From Saprospiraceae bacterium (lineage in GTDB: Bacteria; Bacteroidota; Bacteroidia; Chitinophagales; Saprospiraceae): 64,000 nucleotides of DNA. Under the pieces are notes generated by a model, which searched no databases, was not told where the DNA came from, and saw nothing but the letters and a program-made list of their open reading frames with translations. The stretch lies in NCBI GenBank assembly GCA_026129545.1, contig JAHCHX010000001.1, positions 3,565,001 through 3,629,000 on the forward strand. Direction: 5' to 3'. Positions 17,084-25,556 of this stretch are shown here, piece by piece. The translations under genes were made by a program, and so were the position numbers. Numbering within the stretch: position 1 is the stretch's first letter; each line of letters begins with the position of its first letter.

Positions 17084-18529
17084 ATGCTTTTCTCCATCCT
17101 TCCCTACGAACGAAAAATCTTTGAACTCGTCGGTCGCTGCGCCCGCGAAATCGGCGCGCCTGCTTATGTCGTGGGGGGCTATGTGCGCGACCGATTGTTG
17201 GGCCGCCCAACGAAAGACATTGACATCGTGTGCGTTGGCAGCGGCATCCGGCTTGCCGAGCAAGTCGCTTCCAAGCTGTCGCCTCGGCCCAAGGTGGCTT
17301 TTTACAGTCGGTTCGGGACAGCCATGCTCCGACACGAAGGCATGGAAATAGAGTTCGTCGGCGCACGGCGCGAGAGCTACCGGGAAGACAGTCGCAAGCC
17401 CGACGTGGAAGAAGGCACGCTCGAAGACGACCAAAACCGCCGCGACTTCACCATCAACGCGCTGGCGGTCAGCCTCAACGACGGCACCTTCGGGCAAATC
17501 ATTGACCCCTTCAACGGGTTGGAACACTTGGAGCAAAAAATCATCAAAACCCCGCTCGACCCCGGCAAAACCTTCTCCGACGACCCCCTGCGAATGCTCC
17601 GCGCCATTCGGTTTGCCAACCAATTGGGTTTCGTCATAGAACCAAACACCTTCGAGGGCATCGCAAGGCACCGCACTCGCATTCACATCATCTCCAAAGA
17701 ACGCATCGCCGCCGAGTTGGAGAAAATCCTGCTCACGCAACAACCCTCCATAGGTTTCAATTTGTTGTTCGACAGCGGCTTGCTGAAAATAATCCTTCCA
17801 GAAGTGGCTGCGCTGCAAGGGGTGGAAGACCGCGCCGGACGCGCCCACAAGGATAATTTTTACCACACCCTCGAAGTGCTCGACAATCTCTGCCGCCGCA
17901 GCAACAATCTTTGGCTGCGCTGGGCAGCCTTGCTCCACGACATCGCCAAACCCGCCACCAAACGCTTCGACAAGGAAACCGGCTGGACCTTCCACGGCCA
18001 CGAGTGGGTGGGGGCGAACATGGTGCCCAAAATCTTCCGAAATCTCCGCTTACCGCTCGGAGCCGAACTCGAATATGTGCAAAAAATGGTGCGCCTTCAC
18101 CTTCGCCCTATCTCGCTGACCAAAGAGCAAGTGACCGATAGCGCGGTGCGCCGCCTGCTTTTCGATGCCGGGCCTGAAATTGATGACTTGATGAAACTTT
18201 GCGAATCGGACATCACCACCAAAAACCCGCGCAAGATGGCGCGATACCTCGAAGGCTACGAGTACCTGAAAGAGCGCATGGCCTTGGTGAGCGAATCCGA
18301 CCGCCTGCGCCTTTGGCAGCCCCCCATCACGGGCGAGGTCATCATGAAAACTTTCGGCATCTCGCCCTCGAAAGAGGTAGGCATCATCAAGACCGCTGTG
18401 CGAGAGGCGATTCTGGATGGGGAAATCCCCAACGAATTCGAGGCCGCGTTTGGGCGCATGGTCGAAGAAGGCAAGAAGATGGGCTTGGAAGCAAGTAAAG
18501 AAGCGGGCGATTTTCAGTTGAACACATAG
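17084..18529 (+). CDS. cca: CCA-adding tRNA nucleotidyltransferase with HD domain
   Basis: 481 residues. The class II nucleotidyltransferase head has GGYVRDRLLGRPTKDIDIV (about 31-49, with the DxD metal pair), then RRDFTINALA and the RNA-binding region DDPLRMLRAIRFANQLGF. An HD domain follows (LLHDIAKPATKRF near 284). It adds or repairs the 3' CCA of tRNAs. That fits the tRNA-Lys gene in this window, which does not encode CCA. Convergent with lptC; the 173-nt spacer between them holds a repeat also found at 37.3 kb. Confidence 0.92.
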   Translation: MLFSILPYERKIFELVGRCAREIGAPAYVVGGYVRDRLLGRPTKDIDIVCVGSGIRLAEQVASKLSPRPKVAFYSRFGTAMLRHEGMEIEFVGARRESYREDSRKPDVEEGTLEDDQNRRDFTINALAVSLNDGTFGQIIDPFNGLEHLEQKIIKTPLDPGKTFSDDPLRMLRAIRFANQLGFVIEPNTFEGIARHRTRIHIISKERIAAELEKILLTQQPSIGFNLLFDSGLLKIILPEVAALQGVEDRAGRAHKDNFYHTLEVLDNLCRRSNNLWLRWAALLHDIAKPATKRFDKETGWTFHGHEWVGANMVPKIFRNLRLPLGAELEYVQKMVRLHLRPISLTKEQVTDSAVRRLLFDAGPEIDDLMKLCESDITTKNPRKMARYLEGYEYLKERMALVSESDRLRLWQPPITGEVIMKTFGISPSKEVGIIKTAVREAILDGEIPNEFEAAFGRMVEEGKKMGLEASKEAGDFQLNT

Positions 18530-18596
18530 TGGCGTGGAGGAAGGCAACCAATCACCCCTTCAACTCGATTTCTCATATTGTTGTCAATGCAAACAA

Positions 18597-18634
18597 GGGG
18601 TTGAAATTTTTTGGCGTTTGACACTCAACCTCTT
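18597..18634 (+). repeat. Intergenic repeat, copy 1 (partner at 37303)
   Basis: Pattern GGGGTyGAAATTTyTyGGCr followed directly by TTTGACACTCAACCTCT. The stretch matches 37303-37340 with only a few transitions. It lies between the convergent cca and lptC genes. Confidence 0.6.
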
Positions 18635-18702
18635 CATCAAACAGGATGCTTCCGCACAACCCAAGCATTGACCTATCGTGAGGTGATGCCAACGGGAAGC
18701 AA

Positions 18703-19266
18703 TCATTTCAGCACCTCGTCCAACTGTTCCACCTTGATGCGCCCCTTTGGCACCGTGATTTTCCAATAGGAGAAATCCTGCTCGGCTTCAAGGCCGTAGC
18801 CGTAGATGACCTCGCCTGGCTTGGTCACTTTCACAAATTTCTCGGTATAGATTTTTGCCGTTTTCTCATCCCAAATCAATTCCTCGGTCTCCAGCTTCTC
18901 ACCTTCCGACGACACGAGCACCACGCTGTCGCGAGCGATGATTTGACCTTTTTCCTGATTTCGCACGGCAGTTTTGGCCGTCAGCACGCTGCGCACAGAG
19001 AGGTCGGGTTCCAAAAAATCAATCTTGACACCTTCGGGAAATTCCTGTCGAGGGTTTTCGCGGTCAGAGTAATTGTGGAGCAGCGGCCCCGTCACCCGCA
19101 CCCGCACAATGGCGCTGTCCGAATATAAAATCTCCACATCTCGACCGACCTCTATCGCCACATCGTCCTGCGTGAACACCTGACGCTTCTCCACTTTTAG
19201 GTCGTTGCAGGCAATTAAAAATGACCAATAAACAACGGCCAATGACCAATAAACAATTCTATTCAT
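18703..19266 (-). CDS. lptC: LPS export system periplasmic protein LptC
   Basis: 187 residues from the ATG at 19266. A lipobox-like N-terminus (WSFLIACND) suggests a lipoprotein, which is common for LptC in this phylum. The body matches the LptC/OstA beta-jellyroll: PEGVKIDFLEPDLSVRSVLTAKTA, ARDSVVLVSSEGEKLETEELIWDEKTAKIYTEKFVKV. It would bridge the LptBFG transporter and LptA in moving LPS across the periplasm. Its ATG overlaps the stop of the upstream membrane-protein gene, so the two are coupled. Confidence 0.87.
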   Translation of the reverse strand: MNRIVYWSLAVVYWSFLIACNDLKVEKRQVFTQDDVAIEVGRDVEILYSDSAIVRVRVTGPLLHNYSDRENPRQEFPEGVKIDFLEPDLSVRSVLTAKTAVRNQEKGQIIARDSVVLVSSEGEKLETEELIWDEKTAKIYTEKFVKVTKPGEVIYGYGLEAEQDFSYWKITVPKGRIKVEQLDEVLK

Positions 19267-19772
19267 CACGAAACAAAGCTTTTGAGGGCAAATCGGAACA
19301 GCAGCAACAGCCCACCGACTATGAGCAGAAGATATTGCACTGGCACATGTACCCACGCCACCAAATGCAGGCGGTCGAGAAAATACATGAGCACGAACAC
19401 GGTGAAAATCATCGTCATCAGACCTGATAATTTGCCAAAGCCGGGTATGCGGTTGAAAGGCGTGTTGCGCCGAATGATGCCAAGCGTGACAATCATGCTC
19501 GCAATGGGCAAAACCTGCGTGAGCAGATTGACATTGAAGATGTTGCCGCCGCGCTGAAACAAAAACAAGTAAACGGCCAACGCCGCCGCAAAGATGCCCG
19601 GCACACACACCAAATAAACAAGTGCCGAGTACAGGTATTTCCACGGAGACAGATGCCCCTCGCCCTTGCCCATGATGCCTGCCAGCAGGGCGGTGAAAGG
19701 AATAAAGAGGAAGAATGCTAGCACGACGGCTGGGTTGGCATTGAGATAGTCGAAAAATTGCCCTAAAGTCAT
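19266..19772 (-). CDS. Five-helix membrane protein coupled to lptC
   Basis: 168 residues with about five hydrophobic helices (residues 13-33, 48-72, 85-100, 120-132, 142-162) and a short soluble loop with RRNTPFNRIPGFGKLSG. I do not recognise a named family, though similar proteins occur in Bacteroidota. The stop codon shares bases with the lptC ATG (TGATG), so a link with LPS export or envelope work is possible but unproven. Confidence 0.7.
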   Translation of the reverse strand: MTLGQFFDYLNANPAVVLAFFLFIPFTALLAGIMGKGEGHLSPWKYLYSALVYLVCVPGIFAAALAVYLFLFQRGGNIFNVNLLTQVLPIASMIVTLGIIRRNTPFNRIPGFGKLSGLMTMIFTVFVLMYFLDRLHLVAWVHVPVQYLLLIVGGLLLLFRFALKSFVS

Positions 19773-19905
19773 GGTGTTTCAAGTAATAATCGCGGCGAAA
19801 GGTAAGGAACTGTTTTAAAACCTCTCATTAGGTGGGAAGACACATCTTTTGGTGCTTAAATGTCAGAACAACGACGGCTAAAAATCCTATTTTCCAAAAC
19901 CCACA

Positions 19906-19940
19906 ACAGGCTCGCCCCCCCAAACGGCGAGCCTGTTTTT
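19906..19940 (+). terminator. Rho-independent terminator in a divergent spacer
   Basis: A perfect 11-bp stem (ACAGGCTCGCC / GGCGAGCCTGT, arms 19906-19916 and 19926-19936) with a 9-nt loop and a T run. It lies between a gene transcribed leftward from 19772 and one transcribed rightward from 20059, so no annotated gene runs into it from the left. It implies a short transcript or an attenuator (see findings). Confidence 0.65.
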
Positions 19941-20009
19941 CCCCACTTCCTCAGCCTATACCGACAAGGTTTTTGTGGGACAAATACAGCAAGATGCACC
20001 AAAACATCC

Positions 20010-20017
20010 TATTTTTG
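20010..20017 (+). promoter_or_regulatory. -7 box of the DUF4143 ATPase gene
   Basis: TATTTTTG matches TAnnTTTG and lies 41 nt before the ATG at 20059. No -33 TTG at the normal distance. Confidence 0.4.
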
Positions 20018-20058
20018 CAACTTAACTTTTAAAAATTATACCGAAAATTTAAAGTTGA

Positions 20059-21195
20059 ATGCAAAAAAACGTTCAGCGGCACTTACAGGCCCAGATGGAG
20101 CGCTGGCTTTTCAAAGGCAAAATCCTAATTCTGTACGGTGCGCGGCAAGTAGGCAAGACCACCCTTTCCAAGGCAATTCTGGAGCCGTTCGGCGACGACG
20201 GCCTCTACCTGAACTGCGAAATCCAATCGGTGCAATCAGCCTTGTCCGTGCGCGAGCCTTTGGCTTTGCAACGTTTTTTGGGCAACAAGAAACTTGTGGT
20301 GCTCGACGAAGCGCAATATGTGCCGGGCATCGGCGAAACGCTCAAACTGCTGGCCGACACCTTTCCGACCATTCAAATCATCGCCACCGGCTCCTCAAGC
20401 TTCGAACTGGCCAATCGCTCCGCAGAGCCGCTCACTGGCCGCGCCCTGACTTTTGAGCTGTATCCGCTCTCGTACACCGAGTTGGGGCAAGTCTTCAACA
20501 CCGCCGAACGACGAGCACACCTTGATTTTGTGCTGCGCTATGGGCTTTACCCCGATATCGCATTCGCCCCCGAAGAAGATGCTCGCACATTGCTCGACAA
20601 CCTCAGCAGTCGCTACCTCTACAAGGACGTGCTGGAATTTGAAAACCTCAAACGAGCCGATGTGTTGCTACGCCTGCTGCAACTCCTCGCTTTGCAAGTG
20701 GGACAGTTGGTGTCGTATCACGAACTGGCCAACGCCCTCAAAATCAGCAACCCCACGGCGGAGCGATACATTGATTTGCTGGAAAAAGCCTTCGTCGTGT
20801 TCCGCCTGCCGCCGTTCAGCCGCAACCTGCGCAGCGAAATCGGCAAGAAAAACAAGATTTTTTTCTACGATACAGGTATCCGCAACAGCATCATCCAGCA
20901 ATACCAGCCCATGGATTTGCGAACCGACAAAGGCGCATTGTGGGAAAACTTCCTTGTGGCCGAACGCCTCAAACGACTTCAAGCATTAGGCTGGCGGCCT
21001 AACCGCTATTTTTGGCGCACCCACGAGCAGGTCGAAATTGACTATGTGGAAGAACGCGACGGCCAGTTGAATGCCTTCGAGTTCAAATGGCAGGACAAAG
21101 CCTCTCGTGTCCCCACCGCCTTCGCCAACGCCTACCCCAACAGCACCTTCGAAGTGGTGCACCAAGACAATTTTGAGGGCTTTATCGGAGACTGA
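20059..21195 (+). CDS. AAA ATPase with DUF4143 domain
   Basis: 378 residues. The AAA_14 N-terminal ATPase has Walker A GARQVGKTTL (about 28-37), Walker B VVLDEAQ, and a sensor region IIATGSSSFEL. The C-terminal DUF4143 part has a winged-helix-like segment (SYHELANALKISNPTAERYIDLLEKAFVVFRLPPF). It ends in a degenerate PD-(D/E)XK-like core (IDYVEE ... AFEFKW). Many genomes carry solitary or multiple copies of this family, often on mobile or defence-rich segments. The role is unknown and no toxin or partner gene is adjacent. Confidence 0.85.
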   Translation: MQKNVQRHLQAQMERWLFKGKILILYGARQVGKTTLSKAILEPFGDDGLYLNCEIQSVQSALSVREPLALQRFLGNKKLVVLDEAQYVPGIGETLKLLADTFPTIQIIATGSSSFELANRSAEPLTGRALTFELYPLSYTELGQVFNTAERRAHLDFVLRYGLYPDIAFAPEEDARTLLDNLSSRYLYKDVLEFENLKRADVLLRLLQLLALQVGQLVSYHELANALKISNPTAERYIDLLEKAFVVFRLPPFSRNLRSEIGKKNKIFFYDTGIRNSIIQQYQPMDLRTDKGALWENFLVAERLKRLQALGWRPNRYFWRTHEQVEIDYVEERDGQLNAFEFKWQDKASRVPTAFANAYPNSTFEVVHQDNFEGFIGD

Positions 21196-21268
21196 AACGC
21201 TTTTGTCGCGCAAATCGCGCTTGCCCGTTGAGTTATTCCCCGACCTTCGCTCCCCAAACCACCCAACG

Positions 21269-22261
21269 ATGCCTGACCGCAAAGCCCGCTACGCCGATTT
21301 CTGTCAAAGCCATTATGTGCCGATGCATTTGCAGCCGTGGTGGCTCGATGCCGTGTGCTCGGAAGGGCGTTGGGATGTTTGCCTGGCGACCGACGGCGGC
21401 GGGAAGATTTTGGGCGCAATGCCTTTCTACAAAACGCGGCGACTCGGCCTTTCGGTCATTCAACAGCCGCCCTTGACTTCTTACGCGGGACCTTGGCTGA
21501 ATTACCCCCTGAATTTAAAGCCCCAAAAACGCCTCGATTTTGAAAAAAAAGTCTTCGACGACTTGATTCGGCAACTACCGCGCACGGCATTTTTTCAACA
21601 AAATTTTCACCCCGACGTGCAAAACTGGCTGCCGTTTCATTGGGCGGGTTTTCGGCAAACGACGCGCTACACCTACCTTTTCGATGATTTATCTGATTTG
21701 GAAAAAATAAGGGCGGGTTTCAAAAACACCTTGCGCACCGATTTGAAAAAAGCAGCGCAAGCCGTCGAGATTTTGCAGGAAAACGACGCGGCGGAGTTGC
21801 TTTTCCAACTCCATGAAATGTCTTTTTCCCGAAAAAACCGCCGCCCGCCCTACTCGTTTGAAACTTTCCAACGCCTCTGTTCGGCTTTGGCAGAACGCCA
21901 GCAATTGGCCATTTTCATCGCCCGCGACAAAAACAAAAGTGTGGCACACCTTCGAGGTGTGCCACACTTAGGCGTGCCCCACGCCGGCCTTTGTCTCGCC
22001 TTCGACGAACGCCGCGCCTCGGTGCTGCTCGCCGGTGCCGACCCGACGTTCAAGTCTTCCTGCGCCGCGTGGGCGTTGTTTTGGAAAGCGATGGAATTTT
22101 GCTCGGAAAGGGGGTTGAGCCTCGATTTTGAAGGAAGCATGGAGCGCGATATAGAGCGCGGATTTCGCGCTTTCGGGGCACAACTCACCCCGTATCATCA
22201 GATTTGGAAAGCGGGGAACAAGCCGTTGGAGTGGCTTATCAGAATTGTCAAGGGATGTTAG
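21269..22261 (+). CDS. FemX/GNAT-like acyltransferase carrying a palindromic insertion
   Basis: 330 residues from the ATG at 21269. The protein resembles the FemABX/BioF2-like double GNAT group: YVPMHLQPWWLDAVC at the N-terminus, an acceptor region (FKNTLRTDLKKA), and LDFEGSMERDIERGFRAFGAQLTPYHQIWK at the end. Around residues 223-233, where the fold expects FIARD-x-GxxxxA, the sequence KSVAHLRGVPHLGVPHAG is encoded by a 33-bp perfect inverted repeat (21937-21969) plus a partial second unit. This looks like an in-frame insertion into the coding sequence. Activity is uncertain. Confidence 0.75.
   Translation: MPDRKARYADFCQSHYVPMHLQPWWLDAVCSEGRWDVCLATDGGGKILGAMPFYKTRRLGLSVIQQPPLTSYAGPWLNYPLNLKPQKRLDFEKKVFDDLIRQLPRTAFFQQNFHPDVQNWLPFHWAGFRQTTRYTYLFDDLSDLEKIRAGFKNTLRTDLKKAAQAVEILQENDAAELLFQLHEMSFSRKNRRPPYSFETFQRLCSALAERQQLAIFIARDKNKSVAHLRGVPHLGVPHAGLCLAFDERRASVLLAGADPTFKSSCAAWALFWKAMEFCSERGLSLDFEGSMERDIERGFRAFGAQLTPYHQIWKAGNKPLEWLIRIVKGC
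21937..21969 (+). repeat. Palindromic repeat inside a coding gene
   Basis: Perfect inverted repeat with 15-bp arms (AAGTGTGGCACACCT) around TCG. It is read in frame within the FemX-like gene. Confidence 0.85.
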
Positions 22262-22265
22262 AAGG

Positions 22266-22315
22266 CATCAAGGGTCATCTACAAGACCCGCGAAGGCCCT
22301 TTGTGACCCTTGATG
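22266..22315. terminator. Inverted repeat between convergent genes
   Basis: Perfect 12-bp arms CATCAAGGGTCA and TGACCCTTGATG (22266-22277 and 22304-22315) with a 26-nt loop. It sits between the stops of the FemX-like gene and the convergent small membrane protein gene, so it may end transcription from both sides. There is no long T run. Confidence 0.45.
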
Positions 22316-22338
22316 ACGTGCGAGGCTCCTCTTCTGTT

Positions 22339-22617
22339 TCAAGATAAGACAAATCCCAACAAAAGCCCTTCCAATGCCGAAAAAGCACAAGCCAGCCAAA
22401 TCCAGAGGTAGGGATTGCGGCGAGCGTCTTTTTTTTGCTGTAGCTTGCGGAAGGGGTGGTCGGGGTTGGCAAGCAACACCCGGACGAGTGAGAAACGAAT
22501 GGTAAATTCATTGGCGAGCGCGGGGTTGCGCACCAATTGACGTTCGAAGGCCAGTTGTTCCTCGGCGCAAAGTTTGCCAAAGAGATAAGGTTCGATGAGT
22601 CTGAAATAATTCATCAT
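22339..22617 (-). CDS. Small anti-sigma-like membrane protein
   Basis: 92 residues from ATG-ATG at 22617/22614. The N-terminal 50 residues (YLFGKLCAEEQLAFERQLVRNPALANEF) resemble the start of anti-sigma factors and related regulators, which share Y-L-x-G-x-L-x-x-E-E-x-x-x-F-E. A single hydrophobic helix follows at about 70-90 (YLWIWLACAFSALEGLLLGFVLS). It lacks a zinc-finger Cys/His set and has no sigma-factor gene beside it, so the function remains open. Confidence 0.55.
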   Translation of the reverse strand: MMNYFRLIEPYLFGKLCAEEQLAFERQLVRNPALANEFTIRFSLVRVLLANPDHPFRKLQQKKDARRNPYLWIWLACAFSALEGLLLGFVLS

Positions 22618-22855
22618 AACGGCGGGAATAAAATCGGTTAATGAACAAAATGGTGGAATGGCGAAAGAACGTGATTTTGAGGATGTTTTGTTTTGCGAAA
22701 GACAATTTTTCTTGCAGCAGAATAACGTCTTGTCTTTCATCCGACAAATTGCCCCGAACGGGGTATTTGGTGCTTTTTCTGCCCTTTTGGGAAAACTTTT
22801 GGCGCGTCGGACTATTTTTTGAGAAGTTTGCGGCGCTTTTATTTTTCTTCACACC

Positions 22856-23626
22856 TTGAAACTTACACTCCTCGGCACAGGCACCTCGCAGGGCGTCCCC
22901 GTCATCGGGTGCAGCTGCGAGGTGTGCGCTTCCACTGACCCTCGCGACAATCGGTTGCGCTCTTCGGCGTGGCTTTCCGATGGCGCCACCAACATCGTCA
23001 TTGATGTCGGGCCGGATTTTCGGCAACAAATGCTCCGCACCGGTGTGCATCATCTGGACGGCGTTCTCCTCACGCACGAGCACAACGACCACGTCATCGG
23101 GTTGGACGACGTGCGCCCATTCAACTTTCGCTCTGGCCACCCGATGACGGTGTATGCCTTGCCACGAGTGGCCGAGCAGGTGCGCCGTCGGTTTGAGTAT
23201 GTGTTTGGCGACCCGGTGCCGGGAGTGCCGCGCATTCGATTGGTCGAAATAGACAAGGATACCTCTTTTCACATTGGCTCGGTGTGGGTGCAGCCCATCG
23301 AAATCATACACGGGCACTTGATGATTCTGGGCTTTCGTTTTGGTGATTTGACTTATATGACCGATGTGAAGGCGGTTTCGGAAAATGAGAAAGCAAAAAT
23401 CGCGGGGACAAAATACCTGATAACAAGCGCCTTGCACCACCGCGAACATCCTATGCACATGAACCTTTCAGAGGCGCTGGATTTTGTGGCCGACATTGCG
23501 CCGCAGCAGGCTTGGCTCACCCACGTCAGCCACCAAATGGGGCTGACAGCCGAGATGAATGGCCAATTGCCCGCCAATGTGGCATTGGCTCACGACGGAT
23601 TGGAAATTGAGTTCTTTGGTCAGTAA
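22856..23626 (+). CDS. MBL-fold metallo-hydrolase of the PhnP type
   Basis: 256 residues from a TTG start, which gives the family N-terminus MKLTLLGTGTSQGVPVIGCSC. The metal-binding motif THEHNDHVIGLDD (about 73-85), the later HGHLMILGFRFGDLTYMTDVK, and a final THVSH are all visible. The CSCEVC cysteines are typical of the PhnP-like group of cyclic phosphodiesterases. The Bacteroidota members have not been tied to phosphonate use, and no phn genes are nearby. Confidence 0.85.
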   Translation: MKLTLLGTGTSQGVPVIGCSCEVCASTDPRDNRLRSSAWLSDGATNIVIDVGPDFRQQMLRTGVHHLDGVLLTHEHNDHVIGLDDVRPFNFRSGHPMTVYALPRVAEQVRRRFEYVFGDPVPGVPRIRLVEIDKDTSFHIGSVWVQPIEIIHGHLMILGFRFGDLTYMTDVKAVSENEKAKIAGTKYLITSALHHREHPMHMNLSEALDFVADIAPQQAWLTHVSHQMGLTAEMNGQLPANVALAHDGLEIEFFGQ

Positions 23627-23638
23627 GACCTACTTTTG
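23607..23638 (+). promoter_or_regulatory. Promoter of the PhzF-family gene
   Basis: TTG at 23607-23609 and TACTTTTG at 23631-23638 with a 21-nt spacer. The ATG at 23661 is 22 nt downstream, supporting that start. The promoter overlaps the end of the MBL hydrolase gene. Confidence 0.55.
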
Positions 23639-23660
23639 CCGCCCTATAATCAACCTCCTC

Positions 23661-24458
23661 ATGTATCGTATTTTTCAAGTTGACGCATTTACCTCCGAAC
23701 TGTTTGGGGGCAATCCCGCGGCTGTGGTGCCGCTCGAAAATTGGTTGCCCGACGAAATGATGCAACTCATCGCACGCGAGAACAACCTATCGGAGACGGC
23801 CTTTTTTGTTCCGTCAGACAAGCCCGACACATATCACATTCGGTGGTTCACCCCGGCCACGGAGGTACAACTCTGTGGCCATGCGACGCTGGCTTCGGCT
23901 CACGTTGTGTTCAATCTTCTGAAAACCAACGTTTCGGAAAAACTTTCCTTTCAAAGTCGCAGTGGTTGGCTCCATGTGCAGCGTGACGATGACTGGCTCA
24001 CCTTGGATTTTCCGAGCGACCTGTTGCAACCCATCGAAATGCCTGCCGCGCTTCAAAAGGGATTCAACATTCTGCCCACCATGGTTTTGCTTGGCCGGGA
24101 GGATTATTTGTGCATCTACGACTCGCAAGCCGATGTGTTGGCGCTCCAGCCTGATTTTCGCATTCTGTCAACCGTGCCAGCCAGAGGTTTCATTTGCACG
24201 GCTCCCGGTGAGCAGTCTGATTTTGTGTCGCGGTGCTTTTATCCTGCTTACGGCATTGACGAAGACCCTGTGACAGGCTCGGCACACACGACCCTGACTC
24301 CTTATTGGGCGGGCATTTTGGGCAAAACCACGCTTAGCGCCATCCAAGTGTCGGAGCGCCTCGGCTTCTTGCTCTGTACCTTGGCTGGCGACCGTGTGTT
24401 GATTTCGGGGCAGGCCGTCCTATACATGGAAGGGCTAATCGCCGTGAACAAAAACTAA
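23661..24458 (+). CDS. PhzF-family isomerase/epimerase
   Basis: 265 residues. The family hallmarks are present: QVDAFTSELFGGNPAAVV at the N-terminus, the catalytic-type Glu in ENNLSETAFF, RWFTPATEVQLCGHATLASA, and in the second half DEDPVTGSAHTTLTPYW. The fold is that of diaminopimelate epimerase. Members act on varied small molecules and the substrate is not evident. The gene follows the MBL hydrolase and precedes the acyltransferase on the same strand, with its own promoter. Confidence 0.88.
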   Translation: MYRIFQVDAFTSELFGGNPAAVVPLENWLPDEMMQLIARENNLSETAFFVPSDKPDTYHIRWFTPATEVQLCGHATLASAHVVFNLLKTNVSEKLSFQSRSGWLHVQRDDDWLTLDFPSDLLQPIEMPAALQKGFNILPTMVLLGREDYLCIYDSQADVLALQPDFRILSTVPARGFICTAPGEQSDFVSRCFYPAYGIDEDPVTGSAHTTLTPYWAGILGKTTLSAIQVSERLGFLLCTLAGDRVLISGQAVLYMEGLIAVNKN

Positions 24459-24470
24459 CCTTTCAAACCG

Positions 24471-25556
24471 ATGCGTACCGAGCTCGCCAATCGCCAGCCG
24501 TTGTATTGGGCCGACCGCCTGCGCAACCTCGCCACGTTGTTGGTTATCATGATTCATGCATCCGGCACGGTGGCTCAGGAACACCACGAATGTGACTCCC
24601 TCTTTTGGTGGTCGGGCAATCTGTGGGCGTCCTTGGCGCGGCCTTCGGTGCCGTTGTTCGTGATGTTGAGTGGTTTTTTGTTGCTGGGGAAAGACTATCC
24701 ACTGGGAGATTTTTTGAAAAAAAGATTTGGTCGCGTAGTGGTGCCCGCGTTGTTTTGGATGGTCATATACAGTTACTACAATTACCGGGCGAGAGGCATA
24801 CCTGCAACTATTGCGGAGGGCATTCAGGGCATTGTGGAGCGCCCGGTGCATTATCACTTGTGGTTTATCTATCTCATCGTCGGCCTCTACATGGTCTATC
24901 CGGTGCTGCGCCCTTGGGTGCGCTCGGCCAAAGAGCAGGACTACCGGTATTTTTTTGCCTGCGTCGTGTTGGGCACATGGGTTTACAAAGTCCTATCGGT
25001 GTTTTTCGGCATCCACATCGGCATTTACTTCGAGCTCTTCACCAACAACTGCGGCTATTTTGTGCTGGGGTATTATTTGGGGAACAAAGAGGTGGGGGGC
25101 GGAAGGTCAGAGATAGAAGACGGAGGGCCGATGCCATGGAGATTGTCCGAACGGCGCGTCAGGGTGTTGGCCATTGGCCTCATTGTGTTGGGCACAGCCA
25201 TCACCGCAGTCGGCACTTGGTGGGCAAGCAAGGCGCAAGGTGGCGCCTTCCATCCTTTTTTCTACGATTATCTGTCGCCCAACGTTGGCATGGCGGCCAT
25301 CGGCTGGTTTTTGTTGGCCCGATGGTCGTGGCACAAGTTGCCATTGCTCGACGTTGAAAAACAATTGGCTGCCGCCAGTTTCGGAATCTACTTTGTCCAT
25401 GTGTTGGCAATGGACTGGTGGTCGGTGTCGGGTCACTGGCAAACGAAAACGCATCCGGCAGCAGGCATCCCCATCGTGGTCGGCCTGACGGCCTTGATGT
25501 CTTTTGCGGCCATACTGCTGATAAGGGCTTTTCCGGGAGGGCAAAGGATAACTTGA
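24471..25556 (+). CDS. Acyltransferase 3 family membrane protein
   Basis: 361 residues with about ten hydrophobic helices. The N-terminal YWADRLRNLATLLVIMIHASGTV contains the family His. SLARPSVPLFVMLSGFLLLG and a central HYHLWFIYLIVGLYMVYPVLRPW segment follow. Such enzymes O-acetylate or succinylate surface glycans. The loop near residues 208-224 (KEVGGGRSEIEDGGPMPW) is encoded by purine-rich DNA (25090-25135) resembling words seen in the non-coding 37.0-37.5 kb stretch. The gene starts 12 nt after the PhzF stop. Confidence 0.85.
   Translation: MRTELANRQPLYWADRLRNLATLLVIMIHASGTVAQEHHECDSLFWWSGNLWASLARPSVPLFVMLSGFLLLGKDYPLGDFLKKRFGRVVVPALFWMVIYSYYNYRARGIPATIAEGIQGIVERPVHYHLWFIYLIVGLYMVYPVLRPWVRSAKEQDYRYFFACVVLGTWVYKVLSVFFGIHIGIYFELFTNNCGYFVLGYYLGNKEVGGGRSEIEDGGPMPWRLSERRVRVLAIGLIVLGTAITAVGTWWASKAQGGAFHPFFYDYLSPNVGMAAIGWFLLARWSWHKLPLLDVEKQLAAASFGIYFVHVLAMDWWSVSGHWQTKTHPAAGIPIVVGLTALMSFAAILLIRAFPGGQRIT

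Noticed and set aside
20059..21195. Toxin-antitoxin or defence system around the DUF4143 ATPase
   Set aside because: No adjacent small partner gene, nuclease or methylase; the neighbours are metabolic genes, so only a solitary ATPase can be supported.
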